Origin: Marilutibacter penaei
GTDB taxonomy: Bacteria > Pseudomonadota > Gammaproteobacteria > Xanthomonadales > Xanthomonadaceae
DNA: 64,000 nt
Assembly (NCBI RefSeq): GCF_014145395.1
Contig: NZ_JACHTE010000006.1
Span: 186,001-250,000, forward strand
Direction of reading: 5' to 3'
Numbering within the stretch: the stretch's first letter is position 1; every line of letters starts with the position of its first letter. The position numbers and the translations under genes are program-made. This document shows, one piece after another, positions 37,917 through 47,451 of the stretch. The notes under the pieces were generated by a model. That model did not search any database. It had not been told where the DNA came from and saw only the letters and a program-made list of their open reading frames with translations.

Positions 37917-39608
37917 GTGCGTTCGATGCTCCGCCATGGCCATGCCCGACGCGCGGCCGGGGCGTTGTTGCTTGGCCTGTTGCTGGTCCTGTGGGCACCG
38001 TTGGCATCGGCGCAGTTGCCGGACCTCGTCGATGGCGGCGAGGCGACCCCCGCCGAATCCACGGACGGGGCGACGCCGGAACGCGAAGCCACCGTCACCT
38101 ATTTCAATCGCGACATCGTCACGTTCCGGGCACCCTTCCTCGGAATCCCGCCGGAGCGCCGCGCACGCAACGCGGAAAGTGCCATCGCCACCGCGGTGGC
38201 GCAGCCGGGCGTGGCATCCCTGGGCGAGCGAAAGGTCCCGCAGGGCGTGGTCATCACCGTGGGCGGGGCCGCTGCGCTGGTGCTGACCCCGGGCGATGTG
38301 GACCCGCTCTCCGGCCAGGATTTCGCGCAGGCGCAGGCGGATCTGGTATCGCGCCTCGGCGCCGCGATCGCCGCTGCCGAAGAGCAGCAGGAACCCCGCC
38401 ACCTGCTGCGGGGCGCGCTGTTCTGCCTGCTTGCCACGGCCATCCTGGTCGGCGTGCTGTGGGGCTACCGCTGGCTGGTCCTGCGCCTGCACCAGTGGCT
38501 GGAGCGGCAGGTGCAGAAGCGCCTGTCCGCGACCCGCGCCGAGGCGGGCCGGCAGTTGATCCGCGGCATGGTCACGGTGCTCCGATGGACCGTGCGGATC
38601 ATCGAATGGGTGGTGGTGCTGGTGCTGGTGGAGGAGTGGTTGCGCTTCTGCCTGGGCCAGTTCGCCTATACCCGTCCCTGGGCGGATGCGATGACCGGCT
38701 GGATCGTCGCCCGCCTGAAGGATTTCGGCAGCGGCGTGCTGAGCGCCATCCCGGGGCTGCTGACGGTGGTGCTGATCTTCCTGCTCGCACGTGCCATCAC
38801 CAAGACGCTGGGCCTGATGCTCAAGGGCGTCGAGCATGGCCGCTACAACCTGCTGGGCATCGATGCGCAGCTCGCCGAGCCCACCCGCAAGCTCATGGTC
38901 GCGGTGATCTGGCTGTTCGCGCTGGCCATGGCCTACCCCTACCTGCCTGGCGCGCAGACCGACGCCTTCAAGGGCCTGAGCGTGCTGGTGGGCCTGATGG
39001 TCTCGCTGGGCGCCTCCAGCATCATCGGGCAGGCGGCGGGCGGCTTTACGCTGCTGTATTCGCGGACGATGCAGAACGGCGATTTCGTCAGGATCGGCGA
39101 TACCGAGGGCGTGGTGCTGCAGATCGGCCTGTTCACCACCCGACTGCGCACCTTCACCGGCGTCGAGGTGAGCTTTCCCAACACCGTGGTGCTCAACGGA
39201 CGGCTGGAGAACTATTCCCGCCATCCCGACGGTGCGGGGCTGTGGATGGATACGAACGTCACCATTGGCTACGACACGCCGTGGCGCCAGGTGCAGCGGC
39301 TGCTGCTCCAGGCGGCTGCCGCGACCGAAGGCGTGCAGGAGGCCCCCGAGCCGTTCGTCCTGCAGACCGCCCTCAGCGATTTCTACGTGGAGTACACCCT
39401 GCGCACGCGCCTCGCCGACCCGATGCGGCGCAATGCCATTCGCACGACCCTGCTGTCGAACGTCCAGGACGCCTTCAACGAGGCGGGCGTGCAGATCATG
39501 TCGCCCAACTACCGTGGCGACACCGAAGCGCCGAAGCTGGTGCCCCGTGAGCATTGGGAAGGATTGCCGGTACCCGGCACGCCGGCGAAAGCCGACGCCC
39601 CGGACTGA
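37917..39608 (+). CDS. MscS-type mechanosensitive channel with periplasmic N-domain
   Basis: About 563 residues. A signal peptide (to ASA near residue 35), a periplasmic segment of about 135 residues, several membrane helices, then the MscS core. The pore helix region GLMVSLGASSIIGQAAGGF leads into the beta-domain DFVRIGDTEGVVLQIGLFTTRL and SFPNTVVLNGRLENYSR. It belongs to the larger MscS-like channels that release osmolytes on hypo-osmotic shock. GTG at 37917 has GGGAGG four bases upstream; ATG at 37926 is the alternative. It is convergent with ubiA, with two bases between the stops. Confidence 0.88.
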   Translation: MRSMLRHGHARRAAGALLLGLLLVLWAPLASAQLPDLVDGGEATPAESTDGATPEREATVTYFNRDIVTFRAPFLGIPPERRARNAESAIATAVAQPGVASLGERKVPQGVVITVGGAAALVLTPGDVDPLSGQDFAQAQADLVSRLGAAIAAAEEQQEPRHLLRGALFCLLATAILVGVLWGYRWLVLRLHQWLERQVQKRLSATRAEAGRQLIRGMVTVLRWTVRIIEWVVVLVLVEEWLRFCLGQFAYTRPWADAMTGWIVARLKDFGSGVLSAIPGLLTVVLIFLLARAITKTLGLMLKGVEHGRYNLLGIDAQLAEPTRKLMVAVIWLFALAMAYPYLPGAQTDAFKGLSVLVGLMVSLGASSIIGQAAGGFTLLYSRTMQNGDFVRIGDTEGVVLQIGLFTTRLRTFTGVEVSFPNTVVLNGRLENYSRHPDGAGLWMDTNVTIGYDTPWRQVQRLLLQAAAATEGVQEAPEPFVLQTALSDFYVEYTLRTRLADPMRRNAIRTTLLSNVQDAFNEAGVQIMSPNYRGDTEAPKLVPREHWEGLPVPGTPAKADAPD

Positions 39609-39610
39609 TC

Positions 39611-40519
39611 TCAGCCAGCCACGGGCGACCGCCACACTGCGATCGCGATGCCGGCGAACAATGCCAGCCCCACCCAGTGGTTCTGCAGGAACGCCCTGAA
39701 GCAGGCGGCAGGTTCGCGCCGGCGGCAGATCCAGAACTGCCAGCCCACCAGCAGGGCCGCGGCCATCCAGCCGATCCAGTACGGCACCCCCAGCGACGCG
39801 CGCTGTCCGACCAGCGCCATCGCCAGCAGGAACAGCCCGAACAGCACGCCCTGCGCGATGAGGTCGGCCTGCCCGAACAGGATCGCGGTGGACTTGCTGC
39901 CCATGCGGATGTCGTCCTCGCGGTCGACCATCGCGTACCAGGTGTCGTAGGCCGTGGACCAGACGATGTTGGCGATGTACAGCAACCACGCGAGCGGCGG
40001 CACCTCGCCCTGGATCGCGGCGAAGCCCATCGGAATGCCCCAGCCGAACGCCAGCCCGAGGTACACCTGCGGGAGGTAGGTGTGGCGCTTCAGGTAGGGA
40101 TAGCTCGCGGCCAGCACGACGCCGACCACGCTGAGCAGCACCGTCAGCCGGTTCATCGTCAGCACCAGCGCGAAGGCCGCCAGCATGAGGACGGCGAACA
40201 CCCACAGGGCCTCGCGTCCGGAGACCGCACCCGTCGCGAGCGGGCGGCCGCGGGTGCGTTCGACATGCGGGTCCAGCCAGCGGTCCGCATAGTCGTTGAT
40301 CACGCAGCCTGCCGAACGCGTCAGCCACACGCCCGCCGAAAACACGAACAGCGTCCACAGCGGAGGCACCCCACCCGCCGCCAGCCACAGACCCCACCAG
40401 GTGGGCCAGAGCAGGAGCAACCAACCGATGGGCCGGTCGCCGCGCACGAGTGTCCAATACAGGCGCAGCCTGCGTCGCCATTCGGGTTCGACGGGGGTTT
40501 CGAAGCGTTCGTAGCTCAT
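39611..40519 (-). CDS. ubiA: 4-hydroxybenzoate octaprenyltransferase UbiA
   Basis: 302 residues with eight or nine membrane segments. The first prenyl-diphosphate motif is [19 protein letters not shown], and the second Asp-rich motif is [20 protein letters not shown]. It attaches the polyprenyl chain to 4-hydroxybenzoate in ubiquinone synthesis. ATG at 40519 (MSYERFETP) was chosen over one at 40549. Confidence 0.95.
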   Translation of the reverse strand: MSYERFETPVEPEWRRRLRLYWTLVRGDRPIGWLLLLWPTWWGLWLAAGGVPPLWTLFVFSAGVWLTRSAGCVINDYADRWLDPHVERTRGRPLATGAVSGREALWVFAVLMLAAFALVLTMNRLTVLLSVVGVVLAASYPYLKRHTYLPQVYLGLAFGWGIPMGFAAIQGEVPPLAWLLYIANIVWSTAYDTWYAMVDREDDIRMGSKSTAILFGQADLIAQGVLFGLFLLAMALVGQRASLGVPYWIGWMAAALLVGWQFWICRRREPAACFRAFLQNHWVGLALFAGIAIAVWRSPVAG

Positions 40520-40673
40520 CGGACGGGGCCGGTGGGCACCCTGCGGCACGTCGTGCCGGGCGACCCTGGACGGATATTGGCGGGCACTATGGCGCGAAAC
40601 CTCGCAATTGTCGCTAGAATGCCTCCCCCGGGCGAGCGACGAGCGTTTCCGTCGCCCGCCGGGTACCAGCCAG

Positions 40674-40750
40674 GCGCCTGTAGCTCAGCCGGATAGAGTA
40701 GTGGCTTCCGAAGCCATTGGTCGGGGGTTCGAATCCCTCCAGGCGCGCCA
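40674..40750 (+). tRNA. tRNA-Arg (anticodon CCG)
   Basis: A full 77-base cloverleaf. Acceptor GCGCCTG (40674-40680) pairs with CAGGCGC (40740-40746); the discriminator is G and CCA is encoded at 40748-40750. The anticodon loop TTCCGAA places CCG at 40708-40710. The T-loop is GTTCGAATC. It reads CGG codons. A TAGAAT hexamer at 40615-40620 could be its -10 box. Confidence 0.97.
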
Positions 40751-40774
40751 CCCCCGCCAGGTAGAGGGCGGGGG
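40751..40774 (+). terminator. GC-rich hairpin directly after tRNA-Arg
   Basis: CCCCCGCC (40751-40758) pairs with GGCGGGGG (40767-40774) around an AGGTAGAG loop. There is no T-run after it, so it may act in 3' processing or as a weak terminator. Confidence 0.35.
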
Positions 40775-40861
40775 CGGTCGTATACTGGCGCGTGGGCCGC
40801 GTGGTGCGGTCCTTGTTGATGGCTTCGCGCCGCCTCCGGGGCGGCGCCACACAGGTGGATC

Positions 40862-41377
40862 GTGCGCAACTACGACCTCGAATTCCTCAAGCACTTCTCG
40901 ATGGTGATCGGCTTCCTGATGCTGGTGACCGTGGGCCTGATCGTCGGGGCCGGCATCCTGCACAACAAGATCCCGCCTGAAGTGGACCCGGCGGTCGCGC
41001 AGCGCACCGAGCGTCGCATCGCCCCGGTCGGCGCCGTGTATGCCGGCAGCACCGGCGCCGCCGCGCAGGCCGCCGCCGCCGCCGCCGCGCAGGCCGCCGC
41101 CGCGTCGCAGGTGGCCTACGGCGGTACGCTTGACGGCTCGGTGATCTACAACAGCCTGTGCATGGGCTGCCACAACACCGGCGCCGGCGGTGCGCCCACG
41201 CTGGACCACAGCCATTGGGACGCGCGCCTCGGCAAGGGCACCGACACCCTGCACCGGCACGCCATCGAAGGTTTCACCGGCGACGCCGGCGTGATGCCCG
41301 CCAAGGGGGGCAACCCGGCCCTGACCGACGAGCAGGTCATCGCGGCCGTCGACTGGATGCTGGACAACCTGCATTAA
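40862..41377 (+). CDS. membrane-anchored cytochrome c5-family protein
   Basis: 171 residues. An N-terminal membrane anchor (about residues 13-34) is followed by an Ala/Gln-rich flexible linker and a class I c-type heme domain. The heme motif is CMGCH (100-104), with a likely axial Met in GVMPAKGG. Cytochrome c5 carries electrons from the bc1 complex to terminal oxidases. The GTG start follows AGGTGG. TATACT at 40781-40786 is a possible -10 box. It ends before a terminator at 41399-41428. Confidence 0.92.
   Translation: MRNYDLEFLKHFSMVIGFLMLVTVGLIVGAGILHNKIPPEVDPAVAQRTERRIAPVGAVYAGSTGAAAQAAAAAAAQAAAASQVAYGGTLDGSVIYNSLCMGCHNTGAGGAPTLDHSHWDARLGKGTDTLHRHAIEGFTGDAGVMPAKGGNPALTDEQVIAAVDWMLDNLH
41055..41106 (+). 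repeat. GCC-rich simple repeat in the cytochrome linker
   Basis: Runs of GCC, broken by GCGCAG units, encode an Ala-rich linker with two AQ interruptions. Two near-identical units of about 20 bases are present. Slippage would lengthen or shorten the linker in frame. Confidence 0.75.
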
Positions 41378-41398
41378 GTCGTCTGCAAGCTGAACCGC

Positions 41399-41428
41399 GA
41401 CGCCGCCTCCGGGCGGCGTCGTCGTTTT
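41399..41428 (+). terminator. terminator after the cytochrome gene
   Basis: GACGCCGCC (41399-41407), loop TCCG, GGCGGCGTC (41412-41420), then GTCGTTTT. A nine-pair stem with a short T-run. Confidence 0.6.
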
Positions 41429-41444
41429 AACCCCCGGGCCTGCC

Positions 41445-41450
41445 GATAAT
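41445..41450 (+). promoter_or_regulatory. putative -10 box of the exported nuclease gene
   Basis: GATAAT ends eight bases before ATG 41459, so a transcript starting there would be near-leaderless if that ATG is used. No clear -35 was found. Confidence 0.3.
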
Positions 41451-41476
41451 GGCCGGTGATGCTTCCGAGGCTTTCA

Positions 41477-43309
41477 ATGCGCTGTTGCCGTCCCCAGGCC
41501 CTGCCCCTGACGCTTTTTCTGGCCGCCCTTGCTCTTGCCCTTGCAGGATGCGGAGATGCCCTGCCAGGGGATGACAACAGTGCCGTCCACGCCTCGGCCC
41601 CTTCGGAGCTGATGATCGGCGAGGTGCAGGGACATCGTGCGCGCAGCCGGCGGGTCGGCGAGGACGTCCTCGTGCAGGGCGTGGTGACGGCGGACTTCAG
41701 TGAAGCGGCTGGGCTGGGCGGGGTCTACCTGCAGGACGCCGGGGATGGCGATCCGGGTACGTCCGACGCGATTTTCCTCCAGGTCGACGCCGATGCTCCG
41801 TTCCGCGCGCAGGTACGGCAGGGCGCCCGGCTGAGCGTGCGCGGCCAGGTCACGGAACTGGATGCGGGCGGTGGGGTTCGACTGACCGCCCTGGTCCCGA
41901 TGGAAGTGGAGCAGCTGGGCCTGGGCGAGGTTGCGCCCACCGTGCTGCGCAGCCCGCCGGCGGACTGGGAGCCGCTGGAGGGCATGTGGGTGCGGATCGA
42001 GGCCCCGCTGACCGTGACGACGCTGGCGGACCTGTCGCGCTTCGGCGAAGTGGGCGCGAGTTTCGACGGGCGTCCATGGCAACCCGCGGAGCGTGCAGCG
42101 CCGGGCAGCGACGCGGCCCGGGCGATCGCCGCCGACAATGCGCGCCGCCGCTTCGTCCTCGACGATGGCCGCGGCGGCCGCGACCTTTCCGTTGCCGGCA
42201 GCGTCTGGCCGGAGGGCGTGGAGCGCCTGCGCAGCGGCAGCGAGGTCACGCGCGCCGAGGGCATCATCGACCATCGGCATGGGCGTTACCGCCTCCAGCT
42301 CACCGTGCCGCCGGTCCTGCAGCCGCAGCCCCGCCCCGCCGTGCCCCGCGTGGCCGGCGACCTGCGCGTGGCATCCCTCAACCTCGAGAACCTGTTCAAC
42401 GGGGACGGCGCGGGCGGCGGCTTCCCGACGCCACGCGGTGCGCGGACCGCCGACCAGCTGGCACGGCAGCAGGCCAAGCTGGTCGCGACGCTGCACGCGC
42501 TGGATCCCGACATCGCGGGCCTGATGGAACTGGAGAACGACGGGTACGGTCCCGACTCCAGCCTGGCCCGGTTCGTCGAGGCCCTCAATGCGGACGGCGG
42601 TGAATGGCGTTTCGTCGATGCCTGCGACCGCCAGTGTCGCCGCAGTGGCCGAGGCCCGGGCGACGACGCGATCCGCGTAGGCCTGGTCTATCGCGGTGAT
42701 CGCGTGCGTGCGGTCGGACGCCCGGCGACCCTGTCGGACGGGCCCCTGGGGCCGCGCAGCCGGGTGCCGCTCGCCCAGGCGTTCGAGCCGCTCGCCGGCG
42801 GCCCGGCGCTGGTGGTGGCGGTCAACCACTTCAAGTCCAAGGGCTGCAACGAGGCCGCTGGCGACGACGCCGACAATGGCGCCGGGTGCTGGAACGCGGT
42901 GCGGGTGGACTCGGCAAGCCGGCTCGCCGCCTGGCTCGACGGCGATCCCACCGGCAGCGGGACGGACCTGGGGCTCATCATCGGTGACCTCAACAGCTAT
43001 GCCGCCGAGGCACCGATCCAGCTCCTCCTCGATGCCGGCTGGCAGGATGCGTTCGCCGTCGCCGGCGTGCTCGAGCCCTACAGTTACGTACACGAGGGTG
43101 AGGCGGGCCGGCTCGATCATGCCCTCGCCACCCCTGCGCTGGCCGCGCGGCTGGCGGGCGCCGCGATCTGGCACAGCAATGCCGACGAGCCGCGCGACGC
43201 GGGCTACTTCGGCCGACTGCATGAGGCCGGGCCCTGGCGCAGCTCCGACCACGACCCGATCGTGGTCGGCTTCGACTGGACGCGGCCGCCGGCCTCGACG
43301 GGGAATTAA
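41477..43309 (+). CDS. ExeM/NucH-type extracellular nuclease (EEP family), lipoprotein
   Basis: About 610 residues. A lipoprotein signal (ALALAGCGD) is followed by an OB-like region (about 30-300) and an endonuclease/exonuclease/phosphatase domain. That domain has LNLENLFN, GLMELENDGYG, VAVNHFKSKG, LIIGDLNSYAAEAP and the final SDHDPIVVGF. ExeM/NucH relatives are secreted DNases that scavenge phosphate or degrade extracellular DNA. GAGG six bases before ATG 41477 supports this start; ATG 41459, eight bases after GATAAT, is an alternative. Confidence 0.88.
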   Translation: MRCCRPQALPLTLFLAALALALAGCGDALPGDDNSAVHASAPSELMIGEVQGHRARSRRVGEDVLVQGVVTADFSEAAGLGGVYLQDAGDGDPGTSDAIFLQVDADAPFRAQVRQGARLSVRGQVTELDAGGGVRLTALVPMEVEQLGLGEVAPTVLRSPPADWEPLEGMWVRIEAPLTVTTLADLSRFGEVGASFDGRPWQPAERAAPGSDAARAIAADNARRRFVLDDGRGGRDLSVAGSVWPEGVERLRSGSEVTRAEGIIDHRHGRYRLQLTVPPVLQPQPRPAVPRVAGDLRVASLNLENLFNGDGAGGGFPTPRGARTADQLARQQAKLVATLHALDPDIAGLMELENDGYGPDSSLARFVEALNADGGEWRFVDACDRQCRRSGRGPGDDAIRVGLVYRGDRVRAVGRPATLSDGPLGPRSRVPLAQAFEPLAGGPALVVAVNHFKSKGCNEAAGDDADNGAGCWNAVRVDSASRLAAWLDGDPTGSGTDLGLIIGDLNSYAAEAPIQLLLDAGWQDAFAVAGVLEPYSYVHEGEAGRLDHALATPALAARLAGAAIWHSNADEPRDAGYFGRLHEAGPWRSSDHDPIVVGFDWTRPPASTGN

Positions 43310-43319
43310 CGCCGCCCCG

Positions 43320-43325
43320 TATCAT
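43320..43325 (+). promoter_or_regulatory. putative -10 box of the hydrolase gene
   Basis: TATCAT ends six bases before ATG 43332, with no Shine-Dalgarno between. The arrangement matches a leaderless transcript. No -35 box is convincing. Confidence 0.3.
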
Positions 43326-43331
43326 GGGCGG

Positions 43332-44021
43332 ATGAAGACGCCCCGTTTCCCCGCAGACGCCGCTGAAACCCTCTCCCTGCCCGGGCCGGCAGGTGCGATC
43401 GAGCTCATCGCCGAGCCCGCCGACGGCAGTGCCCGGCGCGCCACCGCGATCATCTGCCACCCGTTGCCGACCGAAGGCGGCACCATGCACAACAAGGTCG
43501 TGACCATGGCGGCCCGCGCGCTGCGCGAGTCCGGCATCGGCACCGTGCGCTTCAATTTCCGCGGCACCGGCGCGTCCGAAGGCGTGTTCGACGAAGGCCG
43601 CGGCGAGCAGGACGATCTTCGCGCGGTGGCCGCCTGGGTCCGGCAGCAGCGGCCGGCCCACAGCCTGTGGCTGGCCGGCTTCAGCTTCGGTGCCTACGTC
43701 TCGCTGGCAGCGGCGGCCGAACTGCAGCCGGGCATGCTGGTCTCGATCGCCCCGCCGGCCGGCCGCAACTGGGATTTCGACGCCATCGACCTGCCCGATT
43801 GCCCTTGGCTGGTGATCCAGGGCGACGCCGACGAGGTGGTCGATCCGGAGGCCGTGTACGCCTGGCTCGACGGGCTGGAGGGGCTGCGCACCGCGCCCGA
43901 GGTCGTGCGCATGCCCGATACCAGTCACTTCTTCCACCGCCGGTTGATGGACCTGCGCGGCGCGATCAAGAACGGCATCCGCCCCTACCTGCCCGCCGAG
44001 ATCGCGACCGCGAATGGCTGA
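43332..44021 (+). CDS. alpha/beta-hydrolase (dienelactone-hydrolase-like)
   Basis: 229 residues. Motif ICHPLPTEGGTMHNKV, a nucleophile elbow GFSFGAYVSL, an acid in GDADEVVDPE and His in PDTSHFFHRR. This is the COG2945-type group of small hydrolases in proteobacteria whose substrates are unknown. It overlaps zapE by eight bases, so the two are probably coupled. Confidence 0.85.
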   Translation: MKTPRFPADAAETLSLPGPAGAIELIAEPADGSARRATAIICHPLPTEGGTMHNKVVTMAARALRESGIGTVRFNFRGTGASEGVFDEGRGEQDDLRAVAAWVRQQRPAHSLWLAGFSFGAYVSLAAAAELQPGMLVSIAPPAGRNWDFDAIDLPDCPWLVIQGDADEVVDPEAVYAWLDGLEGLRTAPEVVRMPDTSHFFHRRLMDLRGAIKNGIRPYLPAEIATANG

Positions 44022-45126
44022 GTCCCTTCGGGATCCGGCAATGGCCGCGCTGCCGTCGCAACGGTATGCGGACGGGGTGGCGCGTGGCGACTGGAACGAC
44101 GACCCGGCCCAGCGTCGGGTGCTCGACGAGCTCGACCGGCTGCACCGGGCGCTGCTCGACCCCCCGAGGCAGGGCCTGTTCGATCGACTGCGCGGCAGGG
44201 CGCCCGGGGCGCCGACCGGCCTGTACCTGTGGGGGGGCGTCGGTCGAGGCAAGACCTTCCTCATCGACCTGTTCTTCGATGCCCTTCCCCTCCGCGAGAA
44301 GCGGCGCACCCACTTCCACCGCTTCATGCGGGAGATCCACGCGGCGTTGCGCGCGCGCAAGGGTGAGTCGGATCCACTGGCGTCGATCGCCCGCGAGTGG
44401 CGCCATGACCTGCGCGTGCTGGTGCTGGACGAATTCTTCGTCAACGACATCGGCGATGCGATGCTGTTGGGACGCTTGCTCGAACGCCTGTTCGCCGAGG
44501 GCGTCGCGCTGGTCACCACGTCCAACATCGAACCGGCCGGGCTGTTCAAGGATGGCCTGCAGCGCGAACGTTTCCTGCCGGCGATCGCCCTGCTCGAGCA
44601 GCACTGCCGGGTCATGCACATGGACAGCGACACCGACTACCGCCTGCGTGAGCTGACCCGTTCGCCCACCTACCGCGCGCCCCTGGACGCCGGTTCGGAC
44701 GCCTGGCTCGAGGCGCGCTGGCGCACGCTGACCGCCGGCTGCCCGCGCGACGAGGCACGGCTGGTGATCGATGAGCGCGAGATCCCGGTGCGGGGCCTCG
44801 CCGAAGGGCATGCCTGGTTCGACTTCGCCGCCCTGTGCGACGGGCCGCGGGCCGCCAGCGACTACATCGAGATCGCCACCGAGCACCACACGGTCCTGCT
44901 GGGCGGCATTCCGGTGTTCGACGGCGGAAACGACGATCCCGCGCGGCGTTTCGTCCACCTGATCGACGAGCTCTACGACCGCCACGTCAATCTGGTCTGC
45001 ACGGCCGACGCGCAGCCGGTCTCCCTCTACCAGGGGCACCGGCTCGGTCATGCCTTCGAGCGCACCACCTCGCGCCTGATCGAGATGCAGAGCGCGGAAT
45101 ACCTCGCGCTGGAGCACCGCGGCTAG
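44014..45126 (+). CDS. zapE: cell-division ATPase ZapE (AFG1-like)
   Basis: 370 residues. Walker A GGVGRGKT at 74-81, Walker B LVLDEFFVNDIGDAML and sensor STSNIEP-type VTTSNIEPAGLFKDGLQR. ZapE is a cytosolic ATPase recruited to the Z-ring late in division and under low oxygen; the mitochondrial homologue is AFG1/LACE1. Length matches E. coli (375). The ATG lies within the end of the upstream hydrolase. Confidence 0.94.
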   Translation: MAESLRDPAMAALPSQRYADGVARGDWNDDPAQRRVLDELDRLHRALLDPPRQGLFDRLRGRAPGAPTGLYLWGGVGRGKTFLIDLFFDALPLREKRRTHFHRFMREIHAALRARKGESDPLASIAREWRHDLRVLVLDEFFVNDIGDAMLLGRLLERLFAEGVALVTTSNIEPAGLFKDGLQRERFLPAIALLEQHCRVMHMDSDTDYRLRELTRSPTYRAPLDAGSDAWLEARWRTLTAGCPRDEARLVIDEREIPVRGLAEGHAWFDFAALCDGPRAASDYIEIATEHHTVLLGGIPVFDGGNDDPARRFVHLIDELYDRHVNLVCTADAQPVSLYQGHRLGHAFERTTSRLIEMQSAEYLALEHRG

Positions 45127-45148
45127 GCGTGGGTCCTGACGCCGCGCC

Positions 45149-45176
45149 AAAAAAAAGCCCGGCCGTTCGGCCGGGC
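45149..45176 (-). terminator. terminator of the Ax21-family gene
   Basis: Read on the minus strand: GCCCGGCC and GGCCGGGC around a four-base loop (45176-45157), then eight T (45156-45149). It lies between the convergent zapE and the outer-membrane protein gene. Confidence 0.85.
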
Positions 45177-45251
45177 TGACATCGCGTTGCGGGAGGGGGA
45201 GAGAGACAGCGCGATGGATACTCGATGGAGCGGTTTGAGGGAGCCGGTCGA

Positions 45252-45818
45252 TCAGAACGTGTAGCGCGGGCCGACGAACCATTCGGTGTAGTCGTCGCTG
45301 ACCTTCACGTCGCCATTGATCGACCAGTTCGGGTTGAACTTAACGTTGGCGCCGACGCGGCCATAGAAGTTGCCGTCGGTGCGCTCGTAGTCCTCGTAAC
45401 CGGCCATGGCGTACCCCTCGAAGTTCGGGGTGAACGCGCCACGCACGCCGGCTTCGACGTCCCAGCCGTCCAGGTCGACCGGATTGGCGTCGAACTTCTT
45501 GTAGGCAACGCGGGTGACCAGGTCGAGGTTGCGGTTGACCTCGTGGTTGTAACCGACGCCGAGGCGCCACTGGTCGACGTCGACGTCGACGCGGTCGAGT
45601 TCCTGGCTGTTGTACTCACCGAACAGGTGGAAGTTGGGGGCGATCGCGCCGGAGCCCTTGATGGCCCAGCCATCGGCGTCCTGGCCTTCATCCGGGTTGG
45701 TGGCGATGTAGCCGCCTTCCACGTAGCTGTAGGACACGCCATCGGCGGCGCTGGCGGCGAAGGGGAGGGCGGCGATCAGGCCCAGGGCGGCAAGCTTCGA
45801 AATGGGGGAACGCTTCAT
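45252..45818 (-). CDS. Ax21-family outer-membrane beta-barrel protein
   Basis: 188 residues. A signal peptide (LPFAASA, about residues 1-24) precedes an eight-strand-type barrel with aromatic-rich strands (VSYSYVEGGYIATN, GWAIKGSGAIAPNFHLFGEY, YGRVGANVKFNPNW) and a C-terminal Phe after WFVGPRYTF. It resembles Ax21 of Xanthomonas and Stenotrophomonas, an abundant small outer-membrane protein. Earlier claims that Ax21 is a quorum-sensing or immune-eliciting signal were retracted, so only a structural role is safe. It has its own strong terminator. Confidence 0.9.
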   Translation of the reverse strand: MKRSPISKLAALGLIAALPFAASAADGVSYSYVEGGYIATNPDEGQDADGWAIKGSGAIAPNFHLFGEYNSQELDRVDVDVDQWRLGVGYNHEVNRNLDLVTRVAYKKFDANPVDLDGWDVEAGVRGAFTPNFEGYAMAGYEDYERTDGNFYGRVGANVKFNPNWSINGDVKVSDDYTEWFVGPRYTF

Positions 45819-45981
45819 AAGGTCTTGGCCTCTTGTAGTCCGTTATGGGCCGGCGAAGGCTTCTGCATGGCCGTCGTCCGGTGAGGGCCAGTATCCCGGG
45901 GCGAACCGAATCGCAACTTAATACTGAACCGGACGGTTCAGGGTTGGTTTCCCCTGTTCATGCCCATGTGAAGTCGTGGGA

Positions 45982-46446
45982 TCAGGCCCCGCCGTCGTAC
46001 GCCCGTTGGCGCCAGGCCTCGAACACGACCACGGCCACGCTGTTGGACAGGTTCAGGCTCCGGTTGCCAGGGCGCATCGGCAGGCGCAGGCGCTGGTCCT
46101 CTGGCAGGCGTCCAAGCACCTCGTCGGGCAGGCCGCGGGTTTCGGGGCCGAACAGGAAGGCGTCCCCTGGCCCGTAACGGGGGGTGTCAAAGCGGGTGCG
46201 GCCGCGCGTGCTGAGGGCGAACACGCGTGCAGGCCCGATCGCCGAGAGCGCCGCATCCAGGCCGTCGTGGACCTGGACGCTCGCGTATTCGTGGTAATCG
46301 AGCCCGGCACGCCTGAGCTGCTTGTCCTCGAGCGAGAAACCCAGCGGGGCGACCAGGTGCAGGCGGGCGCCGGTGTTGGCGCATAGCCGGATCACGTTGC
46401 CGGTGTTGGGCGGGATCTCGGGCTGGTAAAGGATGACGTCGAACAT
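45982..46446 (-). CDS. trmL: tRNA (cytidine/uridine-2'-O-)-methyltransferase TrmL
   Basis: 154 residues of the SPOUT fold: MFDVILYQPEIPPNTGNVIRL at the start, then FGPETRGLPDEVL and MRPGNRSLNLSNSVAVVVFE in the trefoil knot. It methylates the wobble nucleotide of tRNA-Leu isoacceptors. The length is standard (157 in E. coli). Confidence 0.96.
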   Translation of the reverse strand: MFDVILYQPEIPPNTGNVIRLCANTGARLHLVAPLGFSLEDKQLRRAGLDYHEYASVQVHDGLDAALSAIGPARVFALSTRGRTRFDTPRYGPGDAFLFGPETRGLPDEVLGRLPEDQRLRLPMRPGNRSLNLSNSVAVVVFEAWRQRAYDGGA

Positions 46447-46546
46447 GGGTTATTCCGGCGACTGCGCGCCAGAATAACTGTTGCCGTTGATCCGGACAGG
46501 GTCCGGATAACGCCAACGCGACCCTGCGTGGGCTCGAAATCGACCG

Positions 46547-47248
<702 letters not shown>

Positions 47249-47451
47249 GGGAGGGCTCCGGGTGGTGGCCGCAGGCGTGCCTGCAGCGTACTGGCGGGGG
47301 CGTGTGCGCCGGGTCAGCAAGGGCATGCATGCGAGCCGCGGCCCTGACTTGTGACCCTGTGGCCCCCCCGCCGTTCAGGCTAGGATCGTGGACGCACATG
47401 CATCCCGCGCCACGGTCGGCGCGGGCTCACCATCGAAAAGGGGAAGTACCG

